From an uncultured Bacteroidota bacterium (GTDB taxonomy: Bacteria; Bacteroidota; Bacteroidia; UKL13-3): DNA of 13,229 bases. Where the stretch lies: NCBI GenBank assembly GCA_903898215.1, contig CAIUEQ010000001.1, positions 1-13,229 on the forward strand. The letters run 5' to 3'. Within the stretch, counting starts at the first letter, position 1. Every line of letters starts with the position of its first letter. Below, piece after piece: positions 5,866 to 13,229 of this stretch. Both the position numbers and the translations under genes were made by a program. Below the pieces are notes generated by a model. That model saw only the letters and a program-made list of their open reading frames with translations, was not told the origin of the DNA and searched no databases.

Positions 5866-7995
5866 TTACTTCACCACGCTACCGGCTTCAATTTCATTTT
5901 CGGGTGAAACCACAAACAGTTTTCCGAAATCATTTCCAGCCATTAATAGCATTCCCTGACTTTCAATACCTCGAATCTTTCGGGGAGCTAAATTAGCCAC
6001 AACCGTTACGTTTTTTCCAATTAACTCTTCAGGTTTATAGTATTCGGCAATACCTGATAAAATGGTACGCTTCTCAAATCCTAAATCAACAATTAGTTTT
6101 AAAAGTTTATCTGCTTTGGCAACTTTTTCTGCTTCCAAAATTTTACCTACACGTAAATCTAATTTTTCGAAATCTTCGTATGAAATGTCTGTTTTAACTT
6201 CGTTAATGCCTTTAGCTGCCGGCTGCTGGCTGTTAGCTTTTTTTATTGTATCAAGTCTGTCCAATTGTTTTTGAATTTCTTCATCTTCAACTTGCTTGTA
6301 TAAAATTTCTGCTTTATTCAATTGATGTGCTGAGGGCACAAGAATAGCGTGAGATAAATCATTCCAATTTAGCGCAGTTTTGTTAAGCATCTTTTTGAAT
6401 TTTTTTGAAGTATGCGGTAAGAATACATCAGCAGCAATTGCAAGCTTTGCACATATTTGCAAGGCATCAAACATAATTATGTTTACTTGTTCAGCATCAG
6501 TTTTAACAAGTTTCCAAGGTTCGGTATCTGCCAAGTATTTATTTCCTGCTCGGGCAATATTTATAAAATCGGCAAGCGCTTCACGAAGTTTAACAGCAGT
6601 TAAATTGTCGGTCATTTGCTTCACACTTTTTGCAATTTCATCAAAAGCATTTTGTTGTGCAGTCTTTAAATTTTCACTGTGTAATTCGGTATTACTTTCG
6701 GGTACAATTCCATCATAAAATTTTTCACTCAGCACCATTACACGATTCACAAAATTTCCGAATATGCTTACCAACTCACTGTTTACACGTGTTTGATAAT
6801 CTTTCCAGGTAAACTCACTGTCTTTTGTTTCGGGCGCAATTGAAGTGAGCACATAACGTAATTCGTCTTGACGATTTGGGAAATCAACTAAATATTCATG
6901 TAACCAAACGGCCCAATTTCTTGAAGTAGAAATTTTATCTCCTTCTAAATTTAAAAATTCGTTTGCAGGAATATTTGTTGGAAGAATATATTTTCCATGA
7001 GTCATTAACATCATCGGAAAAATAATTGCATGAAAAACAATATTGTCTTTGCCGATGAAATGAATGAGTGCAGTTTCATCATTTTGCCACCAATCGGAAA
7101 AAGCTGCGGGCTTTTGGCTGCTAGCTGTTTGCAAAGAGTTGGAATTAGCCGGAGGCTGAAGGCTAGAGGCTAAATTTAAATATTCTTTAGTTGCCGAAAT
7201 ATATCCGATCGGGGCATCAAACCAAACATACAAAACTTTTCCTTCGGCATCTTTTAATGGAACCGGAACTCCCCAATCAAGATCGCGGGTCATTGCGCGA
7301 GGTTGTAAACCTTCTGTTAACCAACTATTGCATTGACCTTTGATGTTTGATTTCCATGAATCAAAACGTTTGATATAGTTTTTAAACTGATCCGATTTTT
7401 GAATATTATCCATCGGTAAAAACCAGTTTTTTGTTTCTTTCAAAACAGGCTTCTCTCCACTTAATGCTGATTTTGGATTAATGAGATCAGTAGCATTTAA
7501 TGATGTTCCGCATTTTTCACATTGGTCACCGTAAGCGTTAGTGTTTCCGCAACGAGGGCAGGTTCCTGTGATATATCTGTCGGCTAAAAACTGTTTAGCA
7601 TTTTCATCATAATATTGTTTTGTGATTTCTTCTTTAAAAACACCTTTTTCATACAATGTTTTAAAAAATTCCTGCGCAGTTTCGTGGTGAGTTTTTGAAC
7701 TAGTACGACCATAATAACTGAAATCAATTCCAAATTCAGCAAATGAATTCTTCATCATTTCGTGATATTTATCTACGACTTGCTGAGGTGTTATTCCTTC
7801 TTTTTTAGCTTTAATGGTAATTGGTACACCATGCTCATCGCTTCCACAAATAAATAATACATCTTTTCCTGTAGCTTTTAAAAAGCGAACATAAATATCA
7901 GCAGGCAAATAGCATCCTGCAAGATGACCGATATGAACCGGACCGTTGGCATAAGGAAGTGCCGCAGTTATTAAATATCTTTTTGGATGTGTCAT
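5866..7995 (-). CDS. metG: Methionyl-tRNA synthetase
   Basis: A 709-residue class I enzyme that charges tRNA-Met and initiator tRNA in the cytosol. Visible in order are [16 protein letters not shown] with the HIGH motif (21-24) and a four-cysteine zinc knuckle (Cys146, 149, 159, 162). The active-site region [12 protein letters not shown] (256-267) follows, then the KMSKS loop as KISTS (354-358). The helical anticodon-binding domain is about 385-560. The C-terminal EMAPII-like tRNA-binding domain is about 603-709 ([33 protein letters not shown]). Length fits MetRS with a fused C-terminal domain. Two Ala/Ser/Gln/Pro-rich stretches are unusual: residues 275-298 in a catalytic-domain loop, and 585-594 in the linker before the C-terminal domain. 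Both are encoded by 7-bp-period repeats. It begins 37 bp after the flavoprotein stop and is probably cotranscribed with it. Confidence 0.97.
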   Translation of the reverse strand: MTHPKRYLITAALPYANGPVHIGHLAGCYLPADIYVRFLKATGKDVLFICGSDEHGVPITIKAKKEGITPQQVVDKYHEMMKNSFAEFGIDFSYYGRTSSKTHHETAQEFFKTLYEKGVFKEEITKQYYDENAKQFLADRYITGTCPRCGNTNAYGDQCEKCGTSLNATDLINPKSALSGEKPVLKETKNWFLPMDNIQKSDQFKNYIKRFDSWKSNIKGQCNSWLTEGLQPRAMTRDLDWGVPVPLKDAEGKVLYVWFDAPIGYISATKEYLNLASSLQPPANSNSLQTASSQKPAAFSDWWQNDETALIHFIGKDNIVFHAIIFPMMLMTHGKYILPTNIPANEFLNLEGDKISTSRNWAVWLHEYLVDFPNRQDELRYVLTSIAPETKDSEFTWKDYQTRVNSELVSIFGNFVNRVMVLSEKFYDGIVPESNTELHSENLKTAQQNAFDEIAKSVKQMTDNLTAVKLREALADFINIARAGNKYLADTEPWKLVKTDAEQVNIIMFDALQICAKLAIAADVFLPHTSKKFKKMLNKTALNWNDLSHAILVPSAHQLNKAEILYKQVEDEEIQKQLDRLDTIKKANSQQPAAKGINEVKTDISYEDFEKLDLRVGKILEAEKVAKADKLLKLIVDLGFEKRTILSGIAEYYKPEELIGKNVTVVANLAPRKIRGIESQGMLLMAGNDFGKLFVVSPENEIEAGSVVK
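6214..6241. repeat. Heptamer array inside metG, linker site
   Basis: Four degenerate 7-bp units on the plus strand: AGCTGCC, GGCTGCT, GGCTGTT and AGCTTTT. In metG it encodes KANSQQPAA in the linker before the tRNA-binding domain. The first 25 bp match the array at 7102-7126 in 21 of 25 positions and are read in the same frame. Confidence 0.65.
7102..7172. repeat. Heptamer arrays inside metG, catalytic-domain loop
   Basis: Two arrays are close together. 7102-7129 reads AGCTGCG, GGCTTTT, GGCTGCT, AGCTGTT, the same family as at 6214-6241. 7152-7172 reads GAGGCTG, AAGGCTA, GAGGCTA. Together they encode most of a low-complexity stretch at MetRS residues 275-298 ([14 protein letters not shown] then TASSQKPAA). 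It lies between [10 protein letters not shown] and the conserved [11 protein letters not shown] block. Confidence 0.65.
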
Positions 7996-8032
7996 GTTAT
8001 GCTATAAAAAATTTGAAAGAGATTAACTCGAG

Positions 8033-9250
8033 TTAGATTGCTCCTGCAGCAGTTCCGGCAATAAATCCTGTTGTCCATGCTGCCTGAAAATTAAATCCTC
8101 CGGTAAGCCCGTCAATATCTAATACTTCTCCGGCAAAATGAAGGCCTTTAACTTTTTTGCTTTGCATCGATTTGAAATCTATTTCATTTAATGACACTCC
8201 ACCACATGTTACAAATTCTTCTTTAAAAGTGGTTTTGCCCAAAACTTGATAAGTGTCGAATAAAATATTTTTTGCAAGCGTATTTATTTCTTCTTTAGAA
8301 ACCTCTGCCCAGTTTTTATTTTCATCAATTGACGATTTGTCAAGTAAGAATTTTGTAAGTCGAGAAGGCAATTTAAACGGTAATAATTTTCCAACTTGCT
8401 TAGTAGGATTAGCAGCTTTTATATTAAATAATTCTTGTCGCAAAGCGTCTTCCTTTTTCTCGTTTAACCAATTAATTTGAATAGAAAAATCATATTCTCT
8501 ATCGGCAAGTTTTCTGGCACCAAAAGATGAAAGTTTTAAAATTGCAGGACCGCTTAAACCCCAATGAGTAATAAGAACCGGGCCCGAGTATTCAAGTTTT
8601 GCATCAGGAATTCTTACTTTGGCAGGATCAACAGAAAGTCCCATCAATTCCACAATTGGATTATCAGGAATATTGAAAGTAAATAAAGATGGAACAGGTT
8701 CAATAATTTCGTGACCAAGTGATTTAAGCCAGGTAAGTCCTTCTTCTTTTGGACTTCCACCTGTTGCTGCAATAATTTTATCACAAAAAATGCTGTTGCC
8801 ATTTTTTAAAAAAACATCAAATCCACCATGAAAAGAAGGAACAATTTCTTTAACTTCCATTTCGGTTTGGATGGAAATTTTATTTTTGTTGGCCTCTTTC
8901 ATCAGGCAGTCAATAATAGTTTGTGAGCTGTCAGATACCGGAAAAACCCTTCCATCAGGTTCGGTTTTGAGTTTTACTTTGCGGTCTTCAAACCACTTCA
9001 TCGTATCAGAAGTGTTGAATTTGGTAAAAGCGCTTCTTAACTGTTTGTCGCCACGTGGGTAGTTTTGACAAAGTTGTTTGATATCAGTGCAGGCGTTTGT
9101 AACGTTACATCGTTCGCCACCTGAGACTTTTACTTTTTGCAAAAGTTTGTTGGTTTTCTCTAATAAAACAACTTCGTTTTTACCGCCAGCGGCAGCATGA
9201 ATGGCAGCAAAAAAACCTGCTGCTCCTCCTCCTATTACAACAATTTTCAT
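8033..9250 (-). CDS. HI0933/YhiN-type NAD(P)/FAD-dependent oxidoreductase
   Basis: A 405-residue flavoprotein. The N-terminal Rossmann motif is VVIGGGAAGFFAA (4-16). The family signature SGGERCNVTN follows at 43-52. The second FAD-contact block is AATGGSPKEEG (about 161-171). The C-terminal GLHFAGEVLDIDGLTGGFNFQAAWTTGFIAG-type block is complete. This is the conserved HI0933-like (BaiN-related) architecture; the physiological substrate of most members is not known. It is cytosolic, of usual length, with no truncation. The start is the ATG followed by KIVVIGGG, right at the Rossmann strand as expected. AAGG directly precedes the ATG. It lies upstream of metG with a 37-bp gap, suggesting one transcript. 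Confidence 0.92.
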   Translation of the reverse strand: MKIVVIGGGAAGFFAAIHAAAGGKNEVVLLEKTNKLLQKVKVSGGERCNVTNACTDIKQLCQNYPRGDKQLRSAFTKFNTSDTMKWFEDRKVKLKTEPDGRVFPVSDSSQTIIDCLMKEANKNKISIQTEMEVKEIVPSFHGGFDVFLKNGNSIFCDKIIAATGGSPKEEGLTWLKSLGHEIIEPVPSLFTFNIPDNPIVELMGLSVDPAKVRIPDAKLEYSGPVLITHWGLSGPAILKLSSFGARKLADREYDFSIQINWLNEKKEDALRQELFNIKAANPTKQVGKLLPFKLPSRLTKFLLDKSSIDENKNWAEVSKEEINTLAKNILFDTYQVLGKTTFKEEFVTCGGVSLNEIDFKSMQSKKVKGLHFAGEVLDIDGLTGGFNFQAAWTTGFIAGTAAGAI

Positions 9251-9314
9251 CCTTGGTTATTAATCAACTAATGGGCGAATTTAATTAATTTAACGTTAAG
9301 GTAAGCATGTTTGC

Positions 9315-9344
9315 TTGTAATTTCATTCATCTTTAGTATGTTTA
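9315..9344 (+). promoter_or_regulatory. Putative promoter of the DedA gene
   Basis: TTG (9315-9317), 19 nt, then TATGTTTA (9337-9344), one mismatch from TAnnTTTG. Transcription would start near 9350, leaving a leader of about 16 nt before the TTG start codon at 9366. It also supports the short upstream extent of the gene. Confidence 0.5.
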
Positions 9345-9365
9345 CAAACAAAGCAAATATAAAAA

Positions 9366-10007
9366 TTGGATAGTTTCTGGGATTTGTTTAAACCTGAAGA
9401 GCTTGTCAGATATGGCGGCTTGGCATTAGTGTTGTTAATTATTTTTGCCGAAAACGGTATATTTTTCGGCTTTTTTTTGCCGGGAGATTCGTTACTTTTT
9501 ACTGCAGGACTATTATGTTTCCCTACGGTTGATGTTTTACATGTAGAACTTACGACTCTTATTTTAAGCATTAGCATTGCTGCTTTTTTGGGATATTATG
9601 CTGGGTATTTTTTTGGATTTAAAACCGGACAAGCACTTTACAAAAGGAAGGATTCCCTGTTTTTTAAAAAGAAATACATTTATACTGCCGAAAGTTTTTA
9701 CAAAAAATATGGTGGTAAAGCTTTGATATTGGGAAGGTTTTTACCAATTGTGCGAACATTTGCTCCAATACTTGCGGGCATTGTTAAAGTGGATCATAAA
9801 ATATTTTTGTTGTATAATATTGTTGGCGCTTTGCTTTGGCCAAGTATTGTGGTTTCGGCCGGATACTATGTTGGAAGTGTTTTCCCCAAAGCATTAAATT
9901 ATCTCGATTTTATTGTAATTGGCTTTATCGTGGTTACAGCAATTCCTGTAATAAATAATTATAGGGAACAATCTAAATTGAAGAAAGAAAAATTACCCGA
10001 GGAATAA
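9366..10007 (+). CDS. DedA family (SNARE-associated) membrane protein
   Basis: A 213-residue polytopic inner-membrane protein. Hydrophobic segments lie at about 17-50 (LALVLLIIFAENGIFFGFFLP), 62-85, 132-170 and 178-197. Family hallmarks are the acidic AEN/PGD residues Glu29 and Asp41, and the GRFLPIVRTFAP block (123-134) with its conserved arginines. DedA/DTT1-type proteins act in membrane homeostasis, including recycling of lipid carriers. The start is TTG: an in-frame TAA lies two codons upstream, no ATG occurs before the first membrane segment, and MDSFWDLFKPEELVRYGGL matches the usual N-terminal layout. Its 3' end overlaps that of the convergent permease gene by 15 bp. Confidence 0.92.
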   Translation: MDSFWDLFKPEELVRYGGLALVLLIIFAENGIFFGFFLPGDSLLFTAGLLCFPTVDVLHVELTTLILSISIAAFLGYYAGYFFGFKTGQALYKRKDSLFFKKKYIYTAESFYKKYGGKALILGRFLPIVRTFAPILAGIVKVDHKIFLLYNIVGALLWPSIVVSAGYYVGSVFPKALNYLDFIVIGFIVVTAIPVINNYREQSKLKKEKLPEE

Positions 10008-11219
10008 TTGTTTCGCTTTTTTTGCGGGATACAAAGATGTTAGCCAGCCTAAAAACAGCACCGTGGCAAACACAACAAACACGTCTGATAGTTTTAGTTT
10101 AACCGGATAATGGTCAACAGTAAAACTTTCAACGCCACCTATTTTTACAATCCCGAATTTTTCCTGAACGATACAAATGATCATTCCCAAAAGTAACCCA
10201 ATTACACAACCGGTAAAGGCAATAAAAATTCCTTCATATTTAAAAATGGAAGCGGCTTGATTTCTGGTTAACCCAATACTTGAAAGAATTTGCAAGTCGC
10301 GTTTTTTTTCCATTACTAAAATATATAAAGAGCCAATAGTGTTGCTAGCTGCAATAAATACGATAAACAACAAGATTAAAAAACTCACAGCTTTTTCTGA
10401 TTTCATTATTTTAAAAAAAGCATCGCGTTGTTCAAATCTGTTTTGCACCTTAAAATTCTCACCTAGTTGTTTGGAGATTTGATCTTTTACATCATCCATT
10501 TTTGCACCTTCTTTTATGCGAATGTCTAGAGATGAAATTTCATTATTTCTATTCAATAAATTTTGCAAAAAGCGTAATGGAACGATCACATATTTATTAT
10601 CCACTTCTTCCTGAACACTGAAAATTCCTGCTGTTGAGATTGCTGCTTTAGTAAATGAGTTTTCTGGTTGCAGCACATCTGTTACTCCTCTTTTTGGAAC
10701 AAAAATATTGAGTCTGTAAAAAACATCATTTGGGTCAATTGATAATTGGTAGGCAATTCCCTGACCCACTAAACAAAAATTGGTATCGCCACTTTGCAGT
10801 AATGGAACTCCCGCAACAATTGAACTATCGAGATCTGCTACAGCTTCAAAATTTTCATCAACACCTTTTATGGTTGCAATGTTTTGGCGCTCTCCATATT
10901 TCAGCAATGCATTTTCTTCGAGAACTTCCGAAATTTTCCAAACCCCGTCAACTTTTTGTATGGAAGGAATATCTATTTTTTTTACATCGAATACTTTTCC
11001 TTTTGCCGCAGTAATTTTTATATCAGCATCAAATTTATTATACATGCCAATAAATAAACTTTCGAAACCATTGAATACCGAAAGCACAATAAGTAATGCA
11101 GCTGCGCCAACAGTATAACCCAATAATGATATACCCGAAATAATAGTGATGAGATTAAATGAACCTCCGCTTTTGCGTGAGAAAAAATATCGTCTTGCTA
11201 TTATAAATGGAAGATTCAT
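9993..11219 (-). CDS. LolCE/FtsX-like ABC transporter permease
   Basis: A 408-residue permease. The N-terminal IARRYFFSRK (7-16) and first membrane segment (about 24-50) end in LSVFNGFE, the LolC/E signature after TM1. A large periplasmic MacB-type domain follows (about 55-265). Three further segments are at about 275-302, 322-352 and 380-398, followed by YPAKKAKQ. This is the FtsX-like (PF02687) topology. The closest functional guess is the lipoprotein-releasing permease of the Lol system, which passes outer-membrane lipoproteins to a carrier with an ATPase partner. No ATPase gene is in this window, so the substrate is inferred from homology only. The short basic N-terminus supports this ATG. 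The stop lies inside the 3' end of the DedA gene. Confidence 0.88.
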   Translation of the reverse strand: MNLPFIIARRYFFSRKSGGSFNLITIISGISLLGYTVGAAALLIVLSVFNGFESLFIGMYNKFDADIKITAAKGKVFDVKKIDIPSIQKVDGVWKISEVLEENALLKYGERQNIATIKGVDENFEAVADLDSSIVAGVPLLQSGDTNFCLVGQGIAYQLSIDPNDVFYRLNIFVPKRGVTDVLQPENSFTKAAISTAGIFSVQEEVDNKYVIVPLRFLQNLLNRNNEISSLDIRIKEGAKMDDVKDQISKQLGENFKVQNRFEQRDAFFKIMKSEKAVSFLILLFIVFIAASNTIGSLYILVMEKKRDLQILSSIGLTRNQAASIFKYEGIFIAFTGCVIGLLLGMIICIVQEKFGIVKIGGVESFTVDHYPVKLKLSDVFVVFATVLFLGWLTSLYPAKKAKQLFLG

Positions 11220-11238
11220 GCAGCTGCTTTCTAAGTCT

Positions 11239-11316
11239 CTCGAAGGGAGAAACTTTTTAAATTTTTTTATTGACGAATATAAGAACTAAAAACTATTTCC
11301 TTCCCTTTCGGGAAGG
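11239..11316. repeat. Two short palindromic repeats between genes
   Basis: The gap between the permease start and the methyltransferase stop holds CTCTCGAAGGGAG (11239-11251), a short imperfect palindrome. It also holds a 7-bp hairpin CCTTCCC/GGGAAGG (11299-11305 and 11310-11316), whose loop reads GAAA on the minus strand. The second could weakly terminate the methyltransferase transcript but lacks a good T run, so I treat it as a repeat. Confidence 0.45.
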
Positions 11317-11328
11317 CTAGGAGTGTTG

Positions 11329-12129
11329 TTACTTCCAAGCTTTCACAATCAAACCGGTTCCGGTTTTATGTGTGGAACAAGTATCAATCCAGTTTAAAAC
11401 ATAACTGAACGGATAAGTGATGATATAATAAAATGGCAAAAGAATAAAAAATAGTTTTGTTGTATTAAGCATTTGCATTGGATATTTCATTGAAAGTTTC
11501 CAAGCAATTTTTCCGGGAGTACCGTATGAATATAAAATTTCAGTTTTTTCAAATCCTGCGGTGTTAAGCTTCTGGCGCATTTCTTCAACAGGATAACCAT
11601 CACGTACATGCTCGCCAATAAATGATTCACCATGATGATCAGCATCACTGCCACCTTGATCGCTTGGTGTTGAAATAAGCAACATTGCTCCGGGTTTTAA
11701 TGCTTGATTAAAATGGCGAAACACATCTACATCTTCCAAAATATGTTCCATCACATCCACGCATAAAATCAAATCATATTTATTTGTTGCATGAGGTTTT
11801 GTAAGATCTCCAAATTGAAATTTCACATTGTTCAATCCGCATTTAGCAAAAAAGTTATTGCAATCAGCAATCTGTTCTTCTTTCACATCAACGGCAGAAA
11901 TAGCACATTTTTTATTTCTGTTGGCGATGTAAAAAGAATACTGTCCGAATCCCGATCCGGCATCCATCATCTCAAAACTCTTTTCGGCAAAGCCCCATTT
12001 GCGTAGCTCACGATGGATATGCCATGTGCGTAACAACAACAGGTCAAGCAGTTTATAAAATAATTTTCTTAAAAATATTGATTGATTAAAAACCTTTCCA
12101 AGGTCATTTTTAATTGGGTCGTATTCCAT
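11329..12129 (-). CDS. Class I SAM-dependent methyltransferase with C-terminal hydrophobic segment
   Basis: A 266-residue protein. Motif I is MMDAGSGFGQYSF (54-66), the acidic residue is Asp81 in SAVDVKEEQ, then FGDLT (106-110), and motif IV is YDLILCVDVMEHILEDV (118-134). This is the Methyltransferase_11/23 fold. After it comes a hydrophobic stretch at about 226-247 (LFFILLPFYYIITYPFSYVL) that may anchor or peripherally attach the protein to the inner membrane, with about 20 residues beyond. Similar proteins often act on lipid or glycan substrates near the membrane, but the substrate is not readable here. It appears to be a single gene: 155 bp separate it from the upstream gene, where I see no good promoter, and 109 bp from the downstream one. 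Confidence 0.82.
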   Translation of the reverse strand: MEYDPIKNDLGKVFNQSIFLRKLFYKLLDLLLLRTWHIHRELRKWGFAEKSFEMMDAGSGFGQYSFYIANRNKKCAISAVDVKEEQIADCNNFFAKCGLNNVKFQFGDLTKPHATNKYDLILCVDVMEHILEDVDVFRHFNQALKPGAMLLISTPSDQGGSDADHHGESFIGEHVRDGYPVEEMRQKLNTAGFEKTEILYSYGTPGKIAWKLSMKYPMQMLNTTKLFFILLPFYYIITYPFSYVLNWIDTCSTHKTGTGLIVKAWK

Positions 12130-12284
12130 GTGTTATTTTAAAAGTGGCGGCAAGATAAACATTTTACATAATCTCGGAAAAAGTTGAGAGAAAATCGTAA
12201 ATAATAATTGTGCAATGTTTTAGTGCGATATATTTTTAATACAGAGAAAACTAAGGTGTTCGATGAGGTTCTCAGAGGAAAATT

Positions 12285-13130
12285 TCAGTAAGAATAAATA
12301 TCTACCGAATTTGGTTTGAGTAAAAACAACCTTTCTTTTTCGATGCTGATCTGTTGAATGTAAGTGGTGTCGGGCAATTGGAACTCTGATTGAGTAAAAG
12401 TTTTGAGATTATATTTCATCAATTTACCGGATTGATTATAAAACAAATCGTCTTCAATAATTTTAATTGTGCTGCAATGTTTTATTGGAATTGTTTTTAT
12501 AAAATTGGCAAAGACATTAAAAACTAAAATTCCAACGTTCGAATCATTCACAAAAACTTGATCATTATTATCATAAATAAAATTAGGTTGAAGGTTTCCA
12601 TTTACAAATTGTTTGATGTTTCCACTCATTTGTAAAGCAGCACCATTTTTACTCATTCGTTTTAATTGCAAATCGCCATTATCAAATACCCAAATGCCAT
12701 TATCAAAAGATCTTGCAATAGCTGAGGATTGAGAAATCCCATAATCGTTCAACAATATTTCGCCTCTATAAGCAAGGTTATTATCTAAAAATAAAATCTC
12801 ATTGAGCTCTTTGTAAAACACATATAATTCAAACGGATTAGAGGCATCGATAAAATTGATATTTCCAAGATATTTATAATTGAGAGTGCCTAGTAAATTT
12901 CCTTTCGAATCATATTTATACAATTGATTTGATTTGGTGATGATATATAAATTTCCAATTCTGTCGGTTTGAATATCTTTAGCATCGATGGAAATGCTTT
13001 TTATTAATTGGAAGTTGGAGGTTTGTTGTTTGTTGTTTGTTGTTTGAAATGAAGAAATAGAAAAGAAAAACAGCATAAAAATTATCCGATAACCGATAAC
13101 CGATAACCAATAACTGATAACTTTATTCAT
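12285..13130 (-). CDS. Exported propeller-like protein with heptamer repeats at its N-terminus
   Basis: A 281-residue protein of unknown function. I choose the ATG at 13130 (MNKVISYWLS), because it overlaps the stop of the upstream gene by 8 bp in a coupled arrangement. A longer frame would start inside that gene. The N-terminus is hydrophobic (residues 5-28), consistent with a signal peptide. Residues about 45-281 show repeated strand-turn units with DRIGNLYIITKSNQLYKYDSKGNLLGT, FDNGIWVFDNGDLQLKRMSKNG and FYNQSGKLMKY-type blades, resembling a beta-propeller. Two 7-bp tandem arrays lie in residues 4-15 and 29-40. Gain or loss of one unit would shift the frame. An alternative start is Met19 (13076), downstream of the first array. 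The context suggests an envelope role. Confidence 0.72.
   Translation of the reverse strand: MNKVISYWLSVIGYRIIFMLFFFSISSFQTTNNKQQTSNFQLIKSISIDAKDIQTDRIGNLYIITKSNQLYKYDSKGNLLGTLNYKYLGNINFIDASNPFELYVFYKELNEILFLDNNLAYRGEILLNDYGISQSSAIARSFDNGIWVFDNGDLQLKRMSKNGAALQMSGNIKQFVNGNLQPNFIYDNNDQVFVNDSNVGILVFNVFANFIKTIPIKHCSTIKIIEDDLFYNQSGKLMKYNLKTFTQSEFQLPDTTYIQQISIEKERLFLLKPNSVDIYSY
13011..13045. repeat. Heptamer array (GTTGTTT), residues 29-40 of the exported protein
   Basis: Five 7-bp units in register: GAAGTTG, GAGGTTT and three exact GTTGTTT. The coding strand is rich in CAAACAA and encodes QTTNNKQQTSNF. The exact triple copy is prone to slippage, and one unit is not a multiple of three. Confidence 0.8.
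13087..13121. repeat. Heptamer array (CGATAAC), residues 4-15 of the exported protein
   Basis: Five head-to-tail 7-bp units: CGATAAC three times, then CAATAAC and TGATAAC. It starts 9 bp inside the gene and encodes VISYWLSVIGYR of the signal-peptide region. It lies just past the 3' end of the LpxH-like gene. Confidence 0.85.
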
Positions 13131-13229
13131 ACTTTTTAAGTTCAACTTTCTCTCCATCAAAAACTGCGTAGGAATTATAGGTAATCCAATCACCTAAATT
13201 TATTAAATGTGCATCTCCAATTATTTTAT
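13123..13229 (-). CDS. LpxH-like metallophosphatase, C-terminal fragment
   Basis: The last 34 codons of a gene that begins outside the window. The frame reads KIIGDAHLINLGDW, then ITYNSYAVFDGEKVELKKYE and stop. The INLGDWITYNSYAVFDG stretch resembles the C-terminus of Bacteroidota UDP-2,3-diacylglucosamine diphosphatase (LpxH-type calcineurin-like hydrolases), which makes lipid X in lipid A synthesis. No catalytic residues are inside the visible part, so the assignment rests on this tail. The stop overlaps the start of the next gene by 8 bp, which suggests coupling. Confidence 0.6.
   Translation of the reverse strand, partial: KIIGDAHLINLGDWITYNSYAVFDGEKVELKKYE

Noticed and set aside
5678..5959. 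Plus-strand 93-codon frame over the tRNA-Arg region
   Set aside because: It runs through the tRNA, its partial copy and the antisense end of metG; not a protein gene.
6062..6812. Plus-strand open frames of 60-112 codons opposite metG
   Set aside because: They lie antisense to a complete, motif-rich metG, have no recognisable domains and look like shadows of its codon usage.
13131..13193. Longer N-terminus for the exported protein starting at 13193
   Set aside because: The extra 21 codons overlap the 3' end of the LpxH-like gene in another frame, and place a polar stretch ahead of the signal peptide; the ATG at 13130 with an 8-bp overlap is more plausible.
1..13229. A CRISPR array, toxin-antitoxin pair, defence island or mobile element
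   Set aside because: No spacer-repeat pattern, transposase, integrase, nuclease or toxin-like gene pair is seen; the AlbA_2 protein alone does not make a defence system.

Overview
The window looks like chromosomal DNA of a low-GC member of the Bacteroidota. Three things point there. Promoter-like sites fit the Bacteroidota pattern (TTG, about 19 nt, TAnnTTTG), start sites are A-rich with little Shine-Dalgarno signal, and the gene families are typical of the phylum (DUF4834-like small membrane protein, HI0933-type flavoprotein, LolCE/FtsX-like permease, an LpxH-like C-terminus followed by a secreted protein). No phage, plasmid, transposase or CRISPR features were found.

Layout. 1-1060: an AlbA_2/Schlafen-type putative regulator (-) and a CAT-anticodon tRNA (-) with its own promoter and terminator. 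1070-2684: a HAD phosphatase (+) converging on an FkbM-type methyltransferase preceded by a DUF4834-like protein (-). 2741-4702: a probable two-gene unit (-) of an exported repeat-rich protein and a SAM methyltransferase. 4703-5647: about 945 bp without a gene, holding two inverted repeats, a possible two-hairpin small RNA and the terminator of the following tRNA. 5648-9250: HI0933-type flavoprotein, metG and tRNA-Arg(CCT), all on the minus strand and possibly read through as one unit. 9366-11219: a DedA membrane protein (+) whose 3' end overlaps that of a LolCE/FtsX-like permease (-). 11329-13229: a SAM methyltransferase, an exported propeller-like protein and the 3' end of an LpxH-like hydrolase, all minus strand.

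Functionally this is mostly housekeeping and envelope biology: methionyl-tRNA synthesis, two tRNAs, lipid A and lipoprotein-type envelope functions, and several methyltransferases of unknown substrate. I see no coherent new multi-gene system.

The most unusual signal is in the repeats. Several short arrays have a 7-bp period. Two sit just inside the start of the gene at 12285-13130, where a change in copy number would shift the frame, and others lie inside metG, where they encode low-complexity loops in frame. Separately, both tRNA genes have a nearby partial tRNA copy, and in both copies the similarity to tRNA meets an 18-bp palindrome TCCCGATAGCTATCGGGA (whole or half) inside a tRNA loop.
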